From Pycnococcus provasolii (Eukaryota > Chlorophyta > Pseudoscourfieldiophyceae > Pseudoscourfieldiales > Pycnococcaceae): a DNA stretch of 64,000 nt. Numbering within the stretch: position 1 is the first letter of the stretch; the number at the start of each line of letters is the position of its first letter. The notes beneath the pieces are model-generated. The model saw only the letters and a list, made by a program, of their open reading frames with translations. It made no database searches and was not told the origin of the DNA. The position numbers were made by a program, and so were the translations under genes. The stretch lies in assembly GCA_938743325.2 (NCBI GenBank), contig OW568900.1, positions 310,001 through 374,000 of the forward strand. Direction: 5' to 3'. Positions 9,988-20,333 of this stretch are shown piece after piece.

Positions 9988-10406
9988 AAAAAGAAATGTA
10001 ACTAACTCACGTCACACCAACGCAATCTCACACACACACACAATCTCCCTCCACACCAGCGCCACCACCACCACCCCAGGCGAGCCCACGAGGCTCAACC
10101 AGGCGACAACGGACAACCCTAGTTGTTTTACCACCCTAACTCCACAAGGCCGGAGCCAAGTTACACTTAAAACTCTCTCTCTCTCTCTCTCTCTTCACCG
10201 GTCAACAAGCGTACGCCACTCGTGCGTACACAAAAACGCGTTGACAATGGCAGCAGGGAAACCCATACAACCACAGCCCACCACACACAACCGTGGGGCC
10301 ACCTTGCAATAGGCAACCTCCACACGGGGCCGCCTTGCAACGGGCAACCTCCACTCGGGGCACCTCACCTGTCCACATCACGTGACCTTGCAAGTCCCCA
10401 TGAACA

Positions 10407-10442
10407 GCGGACAAAAATGACATTAATGTCATTTTTGTCCGC
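10407..10442. repeat. 36-bp perfect palindrome in the LTR
   Basis: Self-complementary around ATTAAT, with arms beginning GCGGACAAAAATGAC. A second copy lies at 21345-21380 in the other LTR. Confidence 0.9.
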
Positions 10443-10456
10443 ACTTCACGGGGACC

Positions 10457-10486
10457 AAGAAAATCCACATTAATGTGGATTTTCTT
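10457..10486. repeat. 30-bp perfect palindrome in the LTR
   Basis: Self-complementary around ATTAAT, with arms beginning AAGAAAATCCAC. It lies 14 bp from the 36-bp palindrome and recurs at 21395-21424. Confidence 0.9.
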
Positions 10487-10655
10487 GCTGATACGTCATC
10501 CTGATAACGTATCCCCGAATCATCCACACTCACCCATATTTATCTTGAGGGGGCCCAAACCCTCACCAACTCTAGAAGGTTGGAGGCACTTATTCCACAC
10601 ACACACCACTCACCACCGCACCACTGCGCCACCACACCGCCATGCCGCGCGACAG

Positions 10656-10696
10656 CTGTCACGACGCACTACCGCGTCACAGCGTCACCTTCGACC
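10656..10696 (-). repeat. 41-bp direct repeat, inner copy
   Basis: It lies between the gypsy 3' LTR and pol, where a polypurine tract would be expected, and is identical to 9947-9987 outside the LTR. Confidence 0.85.
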
Positions 10697-10801
10697 CCAC
10701 CGCCTCGGTTGTGATATCGCTGGAAATGTCACACCGTATCAGCGCACAACCGAAACCAACTCAGGGTATGGCCACGGTACGCATTCACCACACACATTTG
10801 T

Positions 10802-13800
10802 TCAAATCACTAACGCCATTGGCGCTTCTGGGTCGGCCACGAACAGCCACCCCACTTCACTAGACTCTCGTCTCACCAATTGTTTGCGTATAGCCACGGA
10901 GGCAAATATACACAACCACGCACATTGCCGCTGACGGCCAACTCTAGGCAAGTTGCTAATCACTGCAACCCTGCCTTCGTCCATCCATTGTTTCAGCATA
11001 CTTGCTCGAGCACGGGGCATCGTAGCATAATAGCTGTACGACACGTGCACACACACCACCTTGGCAGTTGCCTTCACCATGAGTGGCACCACCAAATCTA
11101 AGCAGTCGAACCAAGGGCTACATACTACTGCCTCGACACCTTGTTTCGCCATGCGTTGCCAAAATACCGGCTGACACGCATTCATGCACAACTCTGCGCC
11201 ATGCCCAGGGTTCAGGTCATTGCTAACTACGCGTACTTCTTGCCCGCTGAGGTATGAAGCCACCGCTTTGGTACCCGCGAACGGATCCAACACCCACTCA
11301 AATTTATCGAGAGCCACATGCTCCCACAGCTGTTCGAGTGCACCGGGCACTGTCGTGACGCAAGGCAACGCTCGTGGCGTCTGCATAAGCGCCACCGCCC
11401 TCGCCATATTGCTTACCGTGCGCGCTGAGCATCCGGGCTGGAGCTCTTGCATCAGTTTCGCCAACACCACATTGTCCATCAAAGGTAAGACCTCTTTGGA
11501 ATTGCACAACATTGTCTCGTTCTTCCAAGCCAATGCAGCTGCCACGTGACTACCACGCGTGGACCTGAGTCTTGTCACACGGGTATCTTGTTTCACATTA
11601 TCACTTTTATCTTTGTTCACTTCACCACTCGATGGAAGCAAGTACTTGCGTACTTCTGCCTCGTACATCGTTTCTTCATCGCCATCGTCGTACCTGATCC
11701 GGAATCGGTACGGCGGGTGCGCAGTAGCCTCGAAGAGCACCGTGCCTTCATGTTGCTCCTTCACACCAGGTCCCACGTCAAACTCCTTCATTACGCGTCG
11801 CCCATGCAGCGCCAAACCTCGTTCGTCTCGCAACCTCGCGGTCACAGTTGGAGGTGGACGATACGCCCCGTCACCAAACGTGCTTGGGGATGGTTGATAC
11901 CCCAGCATTGAGCATGCCTCGCACACCCACGTGGTCTGTGGTACGACCTTAAGTGGTGGCGTTACACACCAGATGTGCCACGCCTTCCCACACCCGTCAC
12001 ACACAATCATCTTGCTGTGTTCTCGGTCACCATTGCACCCTTGGCACCGCCACGCAGCCTTGAGTAGCGTGCCGTCAACGGTCCCGTCCAGGTCAGGCAA
12101 ATGGCACGGCGCCATGTTTACCGCCTGCTCCACGATGGTTGCGCCATCGCGACCCTCCAACACAAACACATCTTCACTGCGTGCCTCCTTGACTCGGAGC
12201 ACCGTCCTCATTACCTTCGCTTCCAAACCTTTCGCATGAGCTCGCGCCACATAAACGAAATCACCCACCTCAAACTTCCTGAGCTTACGCCAGTACGTAC
12301 CGTCGCGTAGCTGAGCGTATCGTAACGAATCTCGGTGTTGCGCCACCTTCAAATTCGAATCGATGGTAGCCACCATCTTCTTCATGGCCACCGCACGTTT
12401 GAGCAAGCTGACGGCCGTCGCCTCAGTCGCTCGTCTCGCGTCATCTTCCTCCACTCCTTCATAGACTAACTCGTCAGCGAAGGCACCGCCGTGACCAATG
12501 GCCAACTGAGGCTCCGTGCCGTACACCACTTCGAACGGGCTCATACCCGATGACGCTTGCTTACTGCAGCGGTATCCGAGTACCACCCACATCAACAAGA
12601 CGTCCCAGTCGCGGTGTTCCTCCGCGTCTACAGTAAGACGTTTCAAAGACTCCTTAACCGTCTGTACCACACGCTCCACTTGGCCATTGGCCTGAGGATG
12701 GTTGCGTGACGTTGTCCGGTGGTCGATGCACGCCTCCCTTAACAATTCCGCAAACTCTCCTCCCACGAACTCTTGTCCGTTGTCCGACGTCACTACGGCT
12801 GGAGCACCGTATCGACTCAAGACATGTTGCAAGAACGCATACGCAACATTAGAGGACGTCCTGTCGGGAGTGGGGACCGCGACAAGTTCTTTGCTGAATG
12901 CATCAATGAAGATTAAGATGTATTTGTTACCGCGTTCAGTCTCATTGAACGGGCCAGCAAAATCAACATGCCACCTGAAGAACAATCCTTGAATTGGCAA
13001 GGATTGTAACTCCGTTCCACCTGCCTTGCGGTTCGGCCGTGCTTTCGCCAAATCGCAAGCCGCACACTTCCCAACCACTGTAGCCACTTGGCGATACATG
13101 CCGGGCCACCAATAATGTAGCTTGACCAGTTCGTACGTACGCCGTACTCCGAAGTGGCCTGTCTTACGGTGGTACAAGTCAATGACTTCTTCACGCTTGC
13201 CTGGCGGAGGCACTTCTCTTGGTCTCCGGCCGTCAGGCACAAACAAGAGCACCATCTCGCCGTCTCGTTGTTTAGTGGCATACGACCTCATGCGCCTTGC
13301 CACTCGGCTGCGCTTTGCGACGTCGGTAACCGCTCCAGCGCCACCTTCACGCATGGCTAGCATGAGTTCCTCATCCTCCCACGGGTCTGCGCTTGCAGCC
13401 GTGGAGGTGACTTCACTTGCTATTGCCGCCGCAACCTCAGCGTTGTTTTCTTCACGCCTTGGCACGAAGACACGGTACTCCGTGCCCGTCTCATATTGTT
13501 GCACCAAGAGTTCTGAGCCACCATCTATGGCATGGACGAACCTATCCCTCAACTCTTTGGGCCAACCTGGTAACCTTGTTTTGGTTACAGGTTGTTGACT
13601 CAAATTGCGCTTCTCGTGCTGGCATACGGCCGCAATAGCCTTGCCTTCCTCATCTTGCACTCGACAGCGCGCCCATCGAGCCATGCACTTTCGAGCTGCG
13701 GAAACCTCCGGGTTGGCGTCCACGTAGCCCAATCCCTTCTTGTCCAGCCGCTCCTTAACTCCTTCTTGGCCGCTAGGCATTGGGTTCCTCAGACACCAAT

Positions 13801-16800
13801 CCCAATTGCAGACTAAAGACGCCACCGCCGCTCCATTGGGACGATTGCCTTGCCACGGCATGACGTTGCGTGACCACAGTTTTGCGGCCAACCCCACTTG
13901 CTGTGCTTCGGTGCCGGTGCTCCTCTCCCATTCATCTCTCGCTTCGCTGACTTCTCGGGCGAGCTGCAACATGTCTCGCATGCTAATCCCGTCAGCCACG
14001 TTGCGCGCAACCGCAGCCATCTGCCTGGCCGTTGCGTCACCTTTCCTCATGGAGGGTTCTTTGTTTTCTTGGTGTGCGGACGTGCCTCGCTCTGCCACGC
14101 TTGTCGTCGCGTCACCTTCGTCGGCTAAGACAGCCGCCAGGAGGTCCATGCGTTCAACGCTGGTGATTACAGGGCGCCGGTTACAGCTCTCAATCCAACC
14201 ATCCCACCAATTCCCTCTCGCATGTCGGGCATGCGTCTCGATTACCACTGCGGCGTTGGCGCTCGCTATTCGCTTCCACCACCGAGTGTCTGCGTCGAGC
14301 TCCGCCTCGTCCGCCATCAAACCAGCCACCACCACTTCGGCGCCACAGGCCACCGCCCGTGTGCGCTCAACGAGTTCCGTGACGTTGGCGTTATTGTCTT
14401 GCCACGCTTGGCACCACAGTTGCTCGACGCCCGAATCAGTGCGTTGCGCCACCCATCCAGGTGGAAGCCTTGCGCGCACGTACTCGTCACGCATCTGCTC
14501 TCTCAGCTGGTACGTCTCCACAGAAACGCACATGTTCACTTGTAGTCCTGACTGCCACGCGGCGTGAACGCCTCGTCCGCACACGCCCGGTCCTTCAACC
14601 ACCACTACAGGAGAACTCCATATTGCGTTGCCAACATGATCCGTTGACGGCAACAATTCGCCTCGCACGACATGTTTCAGCCGGCGCCTCCACTCCGTCA
14701 GCGGCGTTTCCACCGTCTCATCTTCTACGGCGTCATTGACCATAGCACACACTTCGTGGCTAACCTTGTCAGCGGGGCTCACGCACACGCTCGCGCGCAT
14801 GGTGACCCTGAGCGGTGCTACTGCACCATAAGGTTCGCCCTTAATTAACGCGCCTGCCACTGCGCGCCCCACCTCTTCACCCTTTCCGTTCCCTACCGTA
14901 CTCGCCATGTCCGGACTGGGATTGGGAATTGTGACGGGGACTCCGTCAAGATTGAGGTCACTTTGAGTTGCCTTGTTACCTGGGTTACGAGCAACTGCTG
15001 TGTACCACTCGGCATACTCTTCAGGCGTCGCAAGCCTCACTTGTCCGCCCAGGTTGCGTTCCTCCCCGTCATCCAACCTTGCTCCAGAGTTATCTTCCTC
15101 CGTTGCCAAGGGGAATCGCGAGGGCACGTCGGCATTAGCATGCGACGCTCCAGCCCTGTGAATGACCACCAAGTCATATTGTTCCACCATTAATGCCCAC
15201 CTCGTGTGGTGTGCATTTTTCTTCTGAGAGGAGTCCATCAACCAAACTAAAGGTTGGTGGTCCGTGATCAACTTGATATGCCTTCCCCAGATGTAGGGGT
15301 GAAACGTACGTAACGCCCACGTCACAGCGAGCAATTCGCCATAATACGATGGATACTTAGCTTCATGTACGTTTAGGCTACGCGAGATACACGCGCACAG
15401 CCTCTCCTTCCCGTCTGGTCCCACTTGAGCTAGCACGGCAGCTATGCCGTACGAACTAAAGTCGGTATAGACGTGCGTCTCCAGCTCATCGTCGAAGTGG
15501 AACAACCCTACGCCGGGCGTTGCCAACTTCTCTTTCAACTCATCCAACTGGGCTTGGTGCTCGTCGGTCCACGCACCCTTCACCCATACTGCACCTTTCT
15601 TGAGCAATGGTCTCATTCCTTCAATCATTGCTGACGCATTAGGGATGAAAGACCGGTAGTAGGAGATTAGGCCGAGCTGTGACCTTAAGTCACTGGCACT
15701 CTCTGGCCTCCCCATACCTATAATCGCCTTGACCTTGGCCTCATCTGGTGTAACGCCGTTCCCACCCACCTTGTGTCCTAGGAACTCCACAGTCGCCAAC
15801 CCGAACTTACTCTTGTCTGGGTGTAACCTCAAACCTGTGGTGTTACACATGGCGAACATACGCTCAAGTGCCTTCAAATGGTCACTCCACTCATCGTGGT
15901 GTACACACAGGTCATCTATGTAGCAGGTGGTTTCGTTGTCCAATCCCGCCACCGCCAGTTCTCGGTCCATTACCGTTTGGAACTTGGCAGCCGCGTTGAC
16001 GTAACCGAACGTCATCCGCTCCCATACATAGATTTTGCCCTTCCACCAAAACTGGGTAAGGTGTATGCTACCGGGGTCCATGGGAACCTGGTTGAAACCC
16101 TTCCGCAGGTCCACCGCGGTGATGTACTTCGCCGCTGAAAGGCGCGCGATCTGGTCATCGGCACGGTGCATACCCCGCCTGTCCCGTATGGTAATGGCGT
16201 TCACACTCCTCGAGTCCGCACACACCCTACAATCCGTCCACTCTCCGGTCTTCGCATCTTTCTTAGCTGCGACCGTGGTGTTCATTGCGTGGAGCCCGTA
16301 CTGGTGCTCTCCCAACTTATATTCCCGAATGTACCCCGCGTCCTGAAACGCTTGGTACCATTCATCCACCTTCTCTTGTTCCGCCTTGTTCAACCTCCTC
16401 TGGCGTTGACGGGTTTCAACTGACTTGTCCGTTACATCTATCTTGAACGGTCCGTCAACCCCACTGTATCCCGGAATGTCGTCATTGCTCCACGCAAACG
16501 CTCCTTTATTCCTGTTCAACAGTTCCAACAATTCCACCTTTTGCTCCTCAGTCAATCGTGACGCAACCATCCATCCGTCTCGTGTCTCCACGCTCTCTTC
16601 CCGCCCGACGTCACCGTATGGCGTCATTGCGTCTATGAGCCGTGCTGGGCGCCTTGGCGCGACTTTTGTCTCGCTCGTCACCGTGCAAACTGCCCACACT
16701 TGGCGCTTGACGTGAGCTCCTCCAACTAGCGTCAGCGCTACCACGGTTGCCAGCCACATCTTGACTTCAAACAACACGAGCCACGCGAGCAGTACGGTTA

Positions 16801-17227
16801 GCACCGCGCCCGCCATCCACCCTCGCCGTGCCGGGTGCTTGGTATCCACCATTTTCTTCATCCTCCTGGCTTGGGACTTGTTCCACTTGATGCGCCGCGG
16901 TGGATGCGTCCAGCCATTCCTTCTCGCCTCGTCTTCGAACGTGCCTCCACCTGTACTCTCGGCCCACGTGGTCGCGTCTTCGTTGACGTTACTTGCGGAC
17001 GTGCCCGTGCTGGGTGTGGACATTGCCACCGCCAGTACCCACAGCACTCCGAGCCACATTATCCATCTCTTCAAACCATAAACCCTTCGTGTTTTCCCCC
17101 CTTCCCTACTTCCCTCAGCCGATGGCGAGGTCTTTACGCTCGCAGCGCATCCACCAGTAGGCGCGCGAGCTCCTCGTTTCCCGAGCCATCCTGTGAGTTG
17201 TGTTCCGGCTCGTCGACTGCCGTGCAA
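10802..17227 (-). CDS. Gypsy pol polyprotein with PHD, Tudor-like and methyltransferase-like C-terminus
   Basis: A 2141-codon frame overlapping the end of gag by 94 nt in another frame, without an ATG at its beginning. This fits translation by frameshift or read-through, as the family is known to use. Parts in order: hydrophobic segments near the N-terminus; reverse transcriptase (YIDD near 15920); RNase H (YTDFSSYG near 15465); an uncharacterised stretch of about 550 residues; integrase zinc finger (about 13080-13190) and DDE core (about 12640-12990); a PHD finger (about 11905-12055, CDGCGKAWHIWC); a Tudor-like module (about 11635-11800, RIRYDDGDEE); and a methyltransferase-like region (DPFAGTKAV, NDLNP, CSPWFD; about 10960-11300). 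Fossil/element gene, not host. Confidence 0.9.
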   Translation of the reverse strand: MHGSRRAGTQLTGWLGKRGARAPTGGCAASVKTSPSAEGSREGGKTRRVYGLKRWIMWLGVLWVLAVAMSTPSTGTSASNVNEDATTWAESTGGGTFEDEARRNGWTHPPRRIKWNKSQARRMKKMVDTKHPARRGWMAGAVLTVLLAWLVLFEVKMWLATVVALTLVGGAHVKRQVWAVCTVTSETKVAPRRPARLIDAMTPYGDVGREESVETRDGWMVASRLTEEQKVELLELLNRNKGAFAWSNDDIPGYSGVDGPFKIDVTDKSVETRQRQRRLNKAEQEKVDEWYQAFQDAGYIREYKLGEHQYGLHAMNTTVAAKKDAKTGEWTDCRVCADSRSVNAITIRDRRGMHRADDQIARLSAAKYITAVDLRKGFNQVPMDPGSIHLTQFWWKGKIYVWERMTFGYVNAAAKFQTVMDRELAVAGLDNETTCYIDDLCVHHDEWSDHLKALERMFAMCNTTGLRLHPDKSKFGLATVEFLGHKVGGNGVTPDEAKVKAIIGMGRPESASDLRSQLGLISYYRSFIPNASAMIEGMRPLLKKGAVWVKGAWTDEHQAQLDELKEKLATPGVGLFHFDDELETHVYTDFSSYGIAAVLAQVGPDGKERLCACISRSLNVHEAKYPSYYGELLAVTWALRTFHPYIWGRHIKLITDHQPLVWLMDSSQKKNAHHTRWALMVEQYDLVVIHRAGASHANADVPSRFPLATEEDNSGARLDDGEERNLGGQVRLATPEEYAEWYTAVARNPGNKATQSDLNLDGVPVTIPNPSPDMASTVGNGKGEEVGRAVAGALIKGEPYGAVAPLRVTMRASVCVSPADKVSHEVCAMVNDAVEDETVETPLTEWRRRLKHVVRGELLPSTDHVGNAIWSSPVVVVEGPGVCGRGVHAAWQSGLQVNMCVSVETYQLREQMRDEYVRARLPPGWVAQRTDSGVEQLWCQAWQDNNANVTELVERTRAVACGAEVVVAGLMADEAELDADTRWWKRIASANAAVVIETHARHARGNWWDGWIESCNRRPVITSVERMDLLAAVLADEGDATTSVAERGTSAHQENKEPSMRKGDATARQMAAVARNVADGISMRDMLQLAREVSEARDEWERSTGTEAQQVGLAAKLWSRNVMPWQGNRPNGAAVASLVCNWDWCLRNPMPSGQEGVKERLDKKGLGYVDANPEVSAARKCMARWARCRVQDEEGKAIAAVCQHEKRNLSQQPVTKTRLPGWPKELRDRFVHAIDGGSELLVQQYETGTEYRVFVPRREENNAEVAAAIASEVTSTAASADPWEDEELMLAMREGGAGAVTDVAKRSRVARRMRSYATKQRDGEMVLLFVPDGRRPREVPPPGKREEVIDLYHRKTGHFGVRRTYELVKLHYWWPGMYRQVATVVGKCAACDLAKARPNRKAGGTELQSLPIQGLFFRWHVDFAGPFNETERGNKYILIFIDAFSKELVAVPTPDRTSSNVAYAFLQHVLSRYGAPAVVTSDNGQEFVGGEFAELLREACIDHRTTSRNHPQANGQVERVVQTVKESLKRLTVDAEEHRDWDVLLMWVVLGYRCSKQASSGMSPFEVVYGTEPQLAIGHGGAFADELVYEGVEEDDARRATEATAVSLLKRAVAMKKMVATIDSNLKVAQHRDSLRYAQLRDGTYWRKLRKFEVGDFVYVARAHAKGLEAKVMRTVLRVKEARSEDVFVLEGRDGATIVEQAVNMAPCHLPDLDGTVDGTLLKAAWRCQGCNGDREHSKMIVCDGCGKAWHIWCVTPPLKVVPQTTWVCEACSMLGYQPSPSTFGDGAYRPPPTVTARLRDERGLALHGRRVMKEFDVGPGVKEQHEGTVLFEATAHPPYRFRIRYDDGDEETMYEAEVRKYLLPSSGEVNKDKSDNVKQDTRVTRLRSTRGSHVAAALAWKNETMLCNSKEVLPLMDNVVLAKLMQELQPGCSARTVSNMARAVALMQTPRALPCVTTVPGALEQLWEHVALDKFEWVLDPFAGTKAVASYLSGQEVRVVSNDLNPGHGAELCMNACQPVFWQRMAKQGVEAVVCSPWFDCLDLVVPLMVKATAKVVCVHVSYSYYATMPRARASMLKQWMDEGRVAVISNLPRVGRQRQCAWLCIFASVAIRKQLVRRESSEVGWLFVADPEAPMALVI

Positions 17228-19644
17228 GTTGCGTGGCTGCTGATTCGCACCGGCAACGTCGCCACCCTCGTCGTGCCCAAACCGTCAGGGTTCCAATACA
17301 TGACCCCTTTCGCAGGTACCACGTACGCATTATAGGCGTAGTGGAACAACGTGGGTATGAGGCAATCAAATACCGCATTGTCCTCCGCCACCACCACTGA
17401 ACATGGCATCCAGGTTTCGTTCTCCGTCCCGGGCGCCACTGCACACGTCATGCCCGCCTCGAGTGGTACTTCTTCGCCCTTCCCCTCTCCCATCGCTGTG
17501 GTGAGATCGTGGGACAGAGTGGGTACACCCCGTGGAAGTGCGCCTTCAAGTTTCTTCCACAAACTTGCGGTAATAACCCACACGTTACACCCGGTATCGG
17601 ACAGCGGACGTCGCGCCCGTACCGCCGCCTTCCCTAGGCGGAACTCAACCGTGCCCTCAGGGAGACGGTGTGGAGGCACCTTAATTTCGCCCTTGACAAT
17701 TTGGCGCACCAATTCTGCAGCCGCCATTACCTTGGCATTCGTCTCCGGCGCCTCCGGTGTCTCTGTGGGTAACTCTTTCGTTGCGAGTGCACCCACTGAC
17801 GCCTCATCTACGCCCACCACCTCGCTGTGGAGTTGTAAGCTCACCACTGCACGTACGCCATGCGCACGCACCGCTGCCAATTCCTTCACTATTGGTTGGC
17901 TCTGCGCTGGCTTCTCTCCTCGCGTGAGGAATGATTCAGGTAACGGCTGCGCGTTGACTCGGGAGTCCGCTGCGGCCGCCGTGCTGATCATAGGCTCGTC
18001 GTGCCCACCTGACACGCACACGCTAGCCGTCTTCCTACCTTGCGTGCCACCCTGGTGACCTTGCAAGTCGGCGTCAGCTAACGCCGCGGCAACGGCTGCC
18101 GCCACCGCCGCTTCTTCGTCCCTCTCAGCCAATGCGGCTGCCACCGCCGCATCGATACGTTGCTTGCGTCCCTCTTCCGCAGACGCCGTGGCGGCAATGC
18201 CAGGCTTGCTTCCGACCGGGACAACCTTGCCCTCAGTGTCGAGCATGAGCCCTCCTGACATAGCTTTGTCCTTGGGAGTGTTACACATGTAACATTGAGT
18301 CTTTGACGCGAAATTCGCTCGGTTGCCTTTGGCTCGGCACCCTATGACTCCACATTCCCAATCACCTGGTCTTGGCACTTGACCTGTGGGCTGAGCACCT
18401 CCCCCTACGCGCCCCGTGGCTGCGTTCGGGTTCCACCTCCCACCTCCGACTGGCGCGGCCACCGCTGCCGTGTCAATTTCTGCCACCGCCGCTACCCTGT
18501 TCCGCCGCGTAGTCTGTGACATGGCGTGCACTTGCTTGTGGACGGAACAATTACCATTGGTGTGCTTGCCCTCTGGATGTAGTTCGCACGTTGCGTTTTC
18601 CCACGCCGTGTCGCCAAACTTTGGTTTCACGAGCGACTGGAGTTGTTTCACCAATTGGTATGGCGTGATGTTCACCTCCTCGCGACGAGCGCCACCTACG
18701 GCAGCTTCACTTCGGTTGAGCCTGTTCCACTTGATCTGGGCCTGCTTGGAGATGGCCCTTATTAACCCAATGGCTATGCCCTGTCGCGTTGTGAGCCGGC
18801 GCGTACGTGTCGCCATGGCAAACAGCTCAGGGTGTTCACCTTCCGCCTTAACTCGCCGCGCATTCTCTGTGAGCAAGTCCTGCACCTCCTCTGGTTGGAG
18901 TGTTACGTCGGACATGTCTGAATGCGCCTCGTCGTGTGTCGAGACGGCCTCCATCCCTTCGGAGCTCTTCACCCACTCCCGGAGGTACTGGTGAAGCTCT
19001 GAATGCTTAGTGTACGCGTCTACCACGACACGCTGGAGTTGCTCCATGTTGTACTCCGGCGCGACGCGTTCGACCTCCTGCTCCATCAACTTGGCCATGT
19101 GTTCAGGGCGGTCCTTCTTCCCACTCACCTTAATCGTGTGAAGTTGGGAACTCTCTAACTTGTTACGCTTAGTAACAAATTCTTTACGTACGGCGCCGTC
19201 CCATTTAGTGAACAGCTCCGCCGCCGCTTTCGCCACTGCCTGTCTCTCGCTTCCCGTCTCGGCATCCTTGCTGGCGGCAAGCGCTTTCTTGAGCCAATCG
19301 GCGTCGTGCTGCGTGTCCTGCAGTAGTGTCCACGCCGGCGTGCCTTGAGCCGTGTTCGCCACCAAGAACGTCAACACCGTTTGGTAATTGGCGTTATGCA
19401 ACTTCGGTTGATACAACTGTTGGAAGTTGGCCAACCACCTCGCCGCCTCCTCCGATGTCTCGGATCCCGTGAGCGGACTCAGGTGCGACGACCTGCTACC
19501 GCTCGCGTTTGCATCTCCACCGTCGCTCATCGCTGTCGGCTCTTCGGTACCCTCGCCGTCTACGCTTGGTGCCTCGTCAGTGACGTCGCGTCCCTCTTGC
19601 TCGTTGGAGATCTGTCTTTGACGACGTTGTGATCTCGTGAGCAT
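17134..19644 (-). CDS. Gypsy gag-protease
   Basis: An 836-residue ORF beginning at an ATG. The long N-terminal part is capsid-like by position. A RanBP2-type zinc finger near 18260-18360 (WECGVIGC ... CYMCNTPKD) stands where gag normally has a CCHC knuckle. Near the C-terminus is an aspartic-protease active site (LSDTGCNVWVIT, near 17590). The protease is therefore in the gag frame, upstream of the pol frame. Confidence 0.85.
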   Translation of the reverse strand: MLTRSQRRQRQISNEQEGRDVTDEAPSVDGEGTEEPTAMSDGGDANASGSRSSHLSPLTGSETSEEAARWLANFQQLYQPKLHNANYQTVLTFLVANTAQGTPAWTLLQDTQHDADWLKKALAASKDAETGSERQAVAKAAAELFTKWDGAVRKEFVTKRNKLESSQLHTIKVSGKKDRPEHMAKLMEQEVERVAPEYNMEQLQRVVVDAYTKHSELHQYLREWVKSSEGMEAVSTHDEAHSDMSDVTLQPEEVQDLLTENARRVKAEGEHPELFAMATRTRRLTTRQGIAIGLIRAISKQAQIKWNRLNRSEAAVGGARREEVNITPYQLVKQLQSLVKPKFGDTAWENATCELHPEGKHTNGNCSVHKQVHAMSQTTRRNRVAAVAEIDTAAVAAPVGGGRWNPNAATGRVGGGAQPTGQVPRPGDWECGVIGCRAKGNRANFASKTQCYMCNTPKDKAMSGGLMLDTEGKVVPVGSKPGIAATASAEEGRKQRIDAAVAAALAERDEEAAVAAAVAAALADADLQGHQGGTQGRKTASVCVSGGHDEPMISTAAAADSRVNAQPLPESFLTRGEKPAQSQPIVKELAAVRAHGVRAVVSLQLHSEVVGVDEASVGALATKELPTETPEAPETNAKVMAAAELVRQIVKGEIKVPPHRLPEGTVEFRLGKAAVRARRPLSDTGCNVWVITASLWKKLEGALPRGVPTLSHDLTTAMGEGKGEEVPLEAGMTCAVAPGTENETWMPCSVVVAEDNAVFDCLIPTLFHYAYNAYVVPAKGVMYWNPDGLGTTRVATLPVRISSHATCTAVDEPEHNSQDGSGNEELARLLVDALRA

Positions 19645-19835
19645 GCACTGGGATCCTCCGAGTGTGGGCCGTGATCCTCGCCTGGCGCTGACCTACTATG
19701 CGTAAGCCGCAGCCTTAGGCCGTGGGGAACCTACTTTCTGCCTCCCCAACTGGTGATCTCACACGTGGATCTGAGGATCCCGGGGCCACCTGTCAGTTCC
19801 TTTTTGGAAACCAACTCGGCCCGCTCCCTGTCAGG

Positions 19836-19935
19836 TTTAGGGTTAGGGTTGCGTTCGTAACCCTAACAGAAACCCTAATCAGAGACCCTAACGGTAACCC
19901 TAGTAGCAACCCTAGTCAGAAACCCTGGTCAGAAC
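19836..19935 (-). repeat. Degenerate telomere-like motifs in gypsy leader
   Basis: About eight diverged AACCCTA/TTAGGGT units spaced 11-15 bp apart lie between gag and the minisatellite. They resemble the organism's own telomere-type repeat. Confidence 0.6.
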
Positions 19936-20301
19936 CTTACTCAGTTGTCGGGACCTTGTCCCCCTTGTGTAGGTCTTAGGTGTACCCCCTTCCCTGTAGG
20001 TCTTATGCTCAGGACCAACTGTGGATCCCCTCGTTACAAGCAAACGACAAAGGGTTTTCCACCCTTTTCTCAGTTCGGGTTTTGGAACGAGACAAGTGTC
20101 TTCAAGTTCGGGTTTTGGATTTATTCTAACGAGTTGCCTTCTCGGGTTTTATAGTGGAGGAGGCTTTGATAAAAGCCCCCGAGCCCGTTTTTTAACGAGG
20201 TTGGTTCGCCCACTTCCTCAGGGACCCCAACTAATTTATACACTAATTTATACGCGCGTGCGCGCCAACTGCTGACTGCTGTCGTTGTGGTCGTGTGGGA
20301 T

Positions 20302-20302
<1 letters not shown>

Positions 20303-20333
<31 letters not shown>

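Larger units (their letters stand above)
9997..10654 (-). repeat. Gypsy 3' LTR
   Basis: 658 bp, apparently identical to 20935-21592 at a constant offset of 10,938. It contains a CT microsatellite, two perfect palindromes and (AC)n/(CCA)n tracts. Confidence 0.9.

Noticed and set aside
19836-19935. True telomere or chromosome end near the gypsy leader
   Set aside because: The words are degenerate, spaced and inside a complete retroelement with host genes on both sides.
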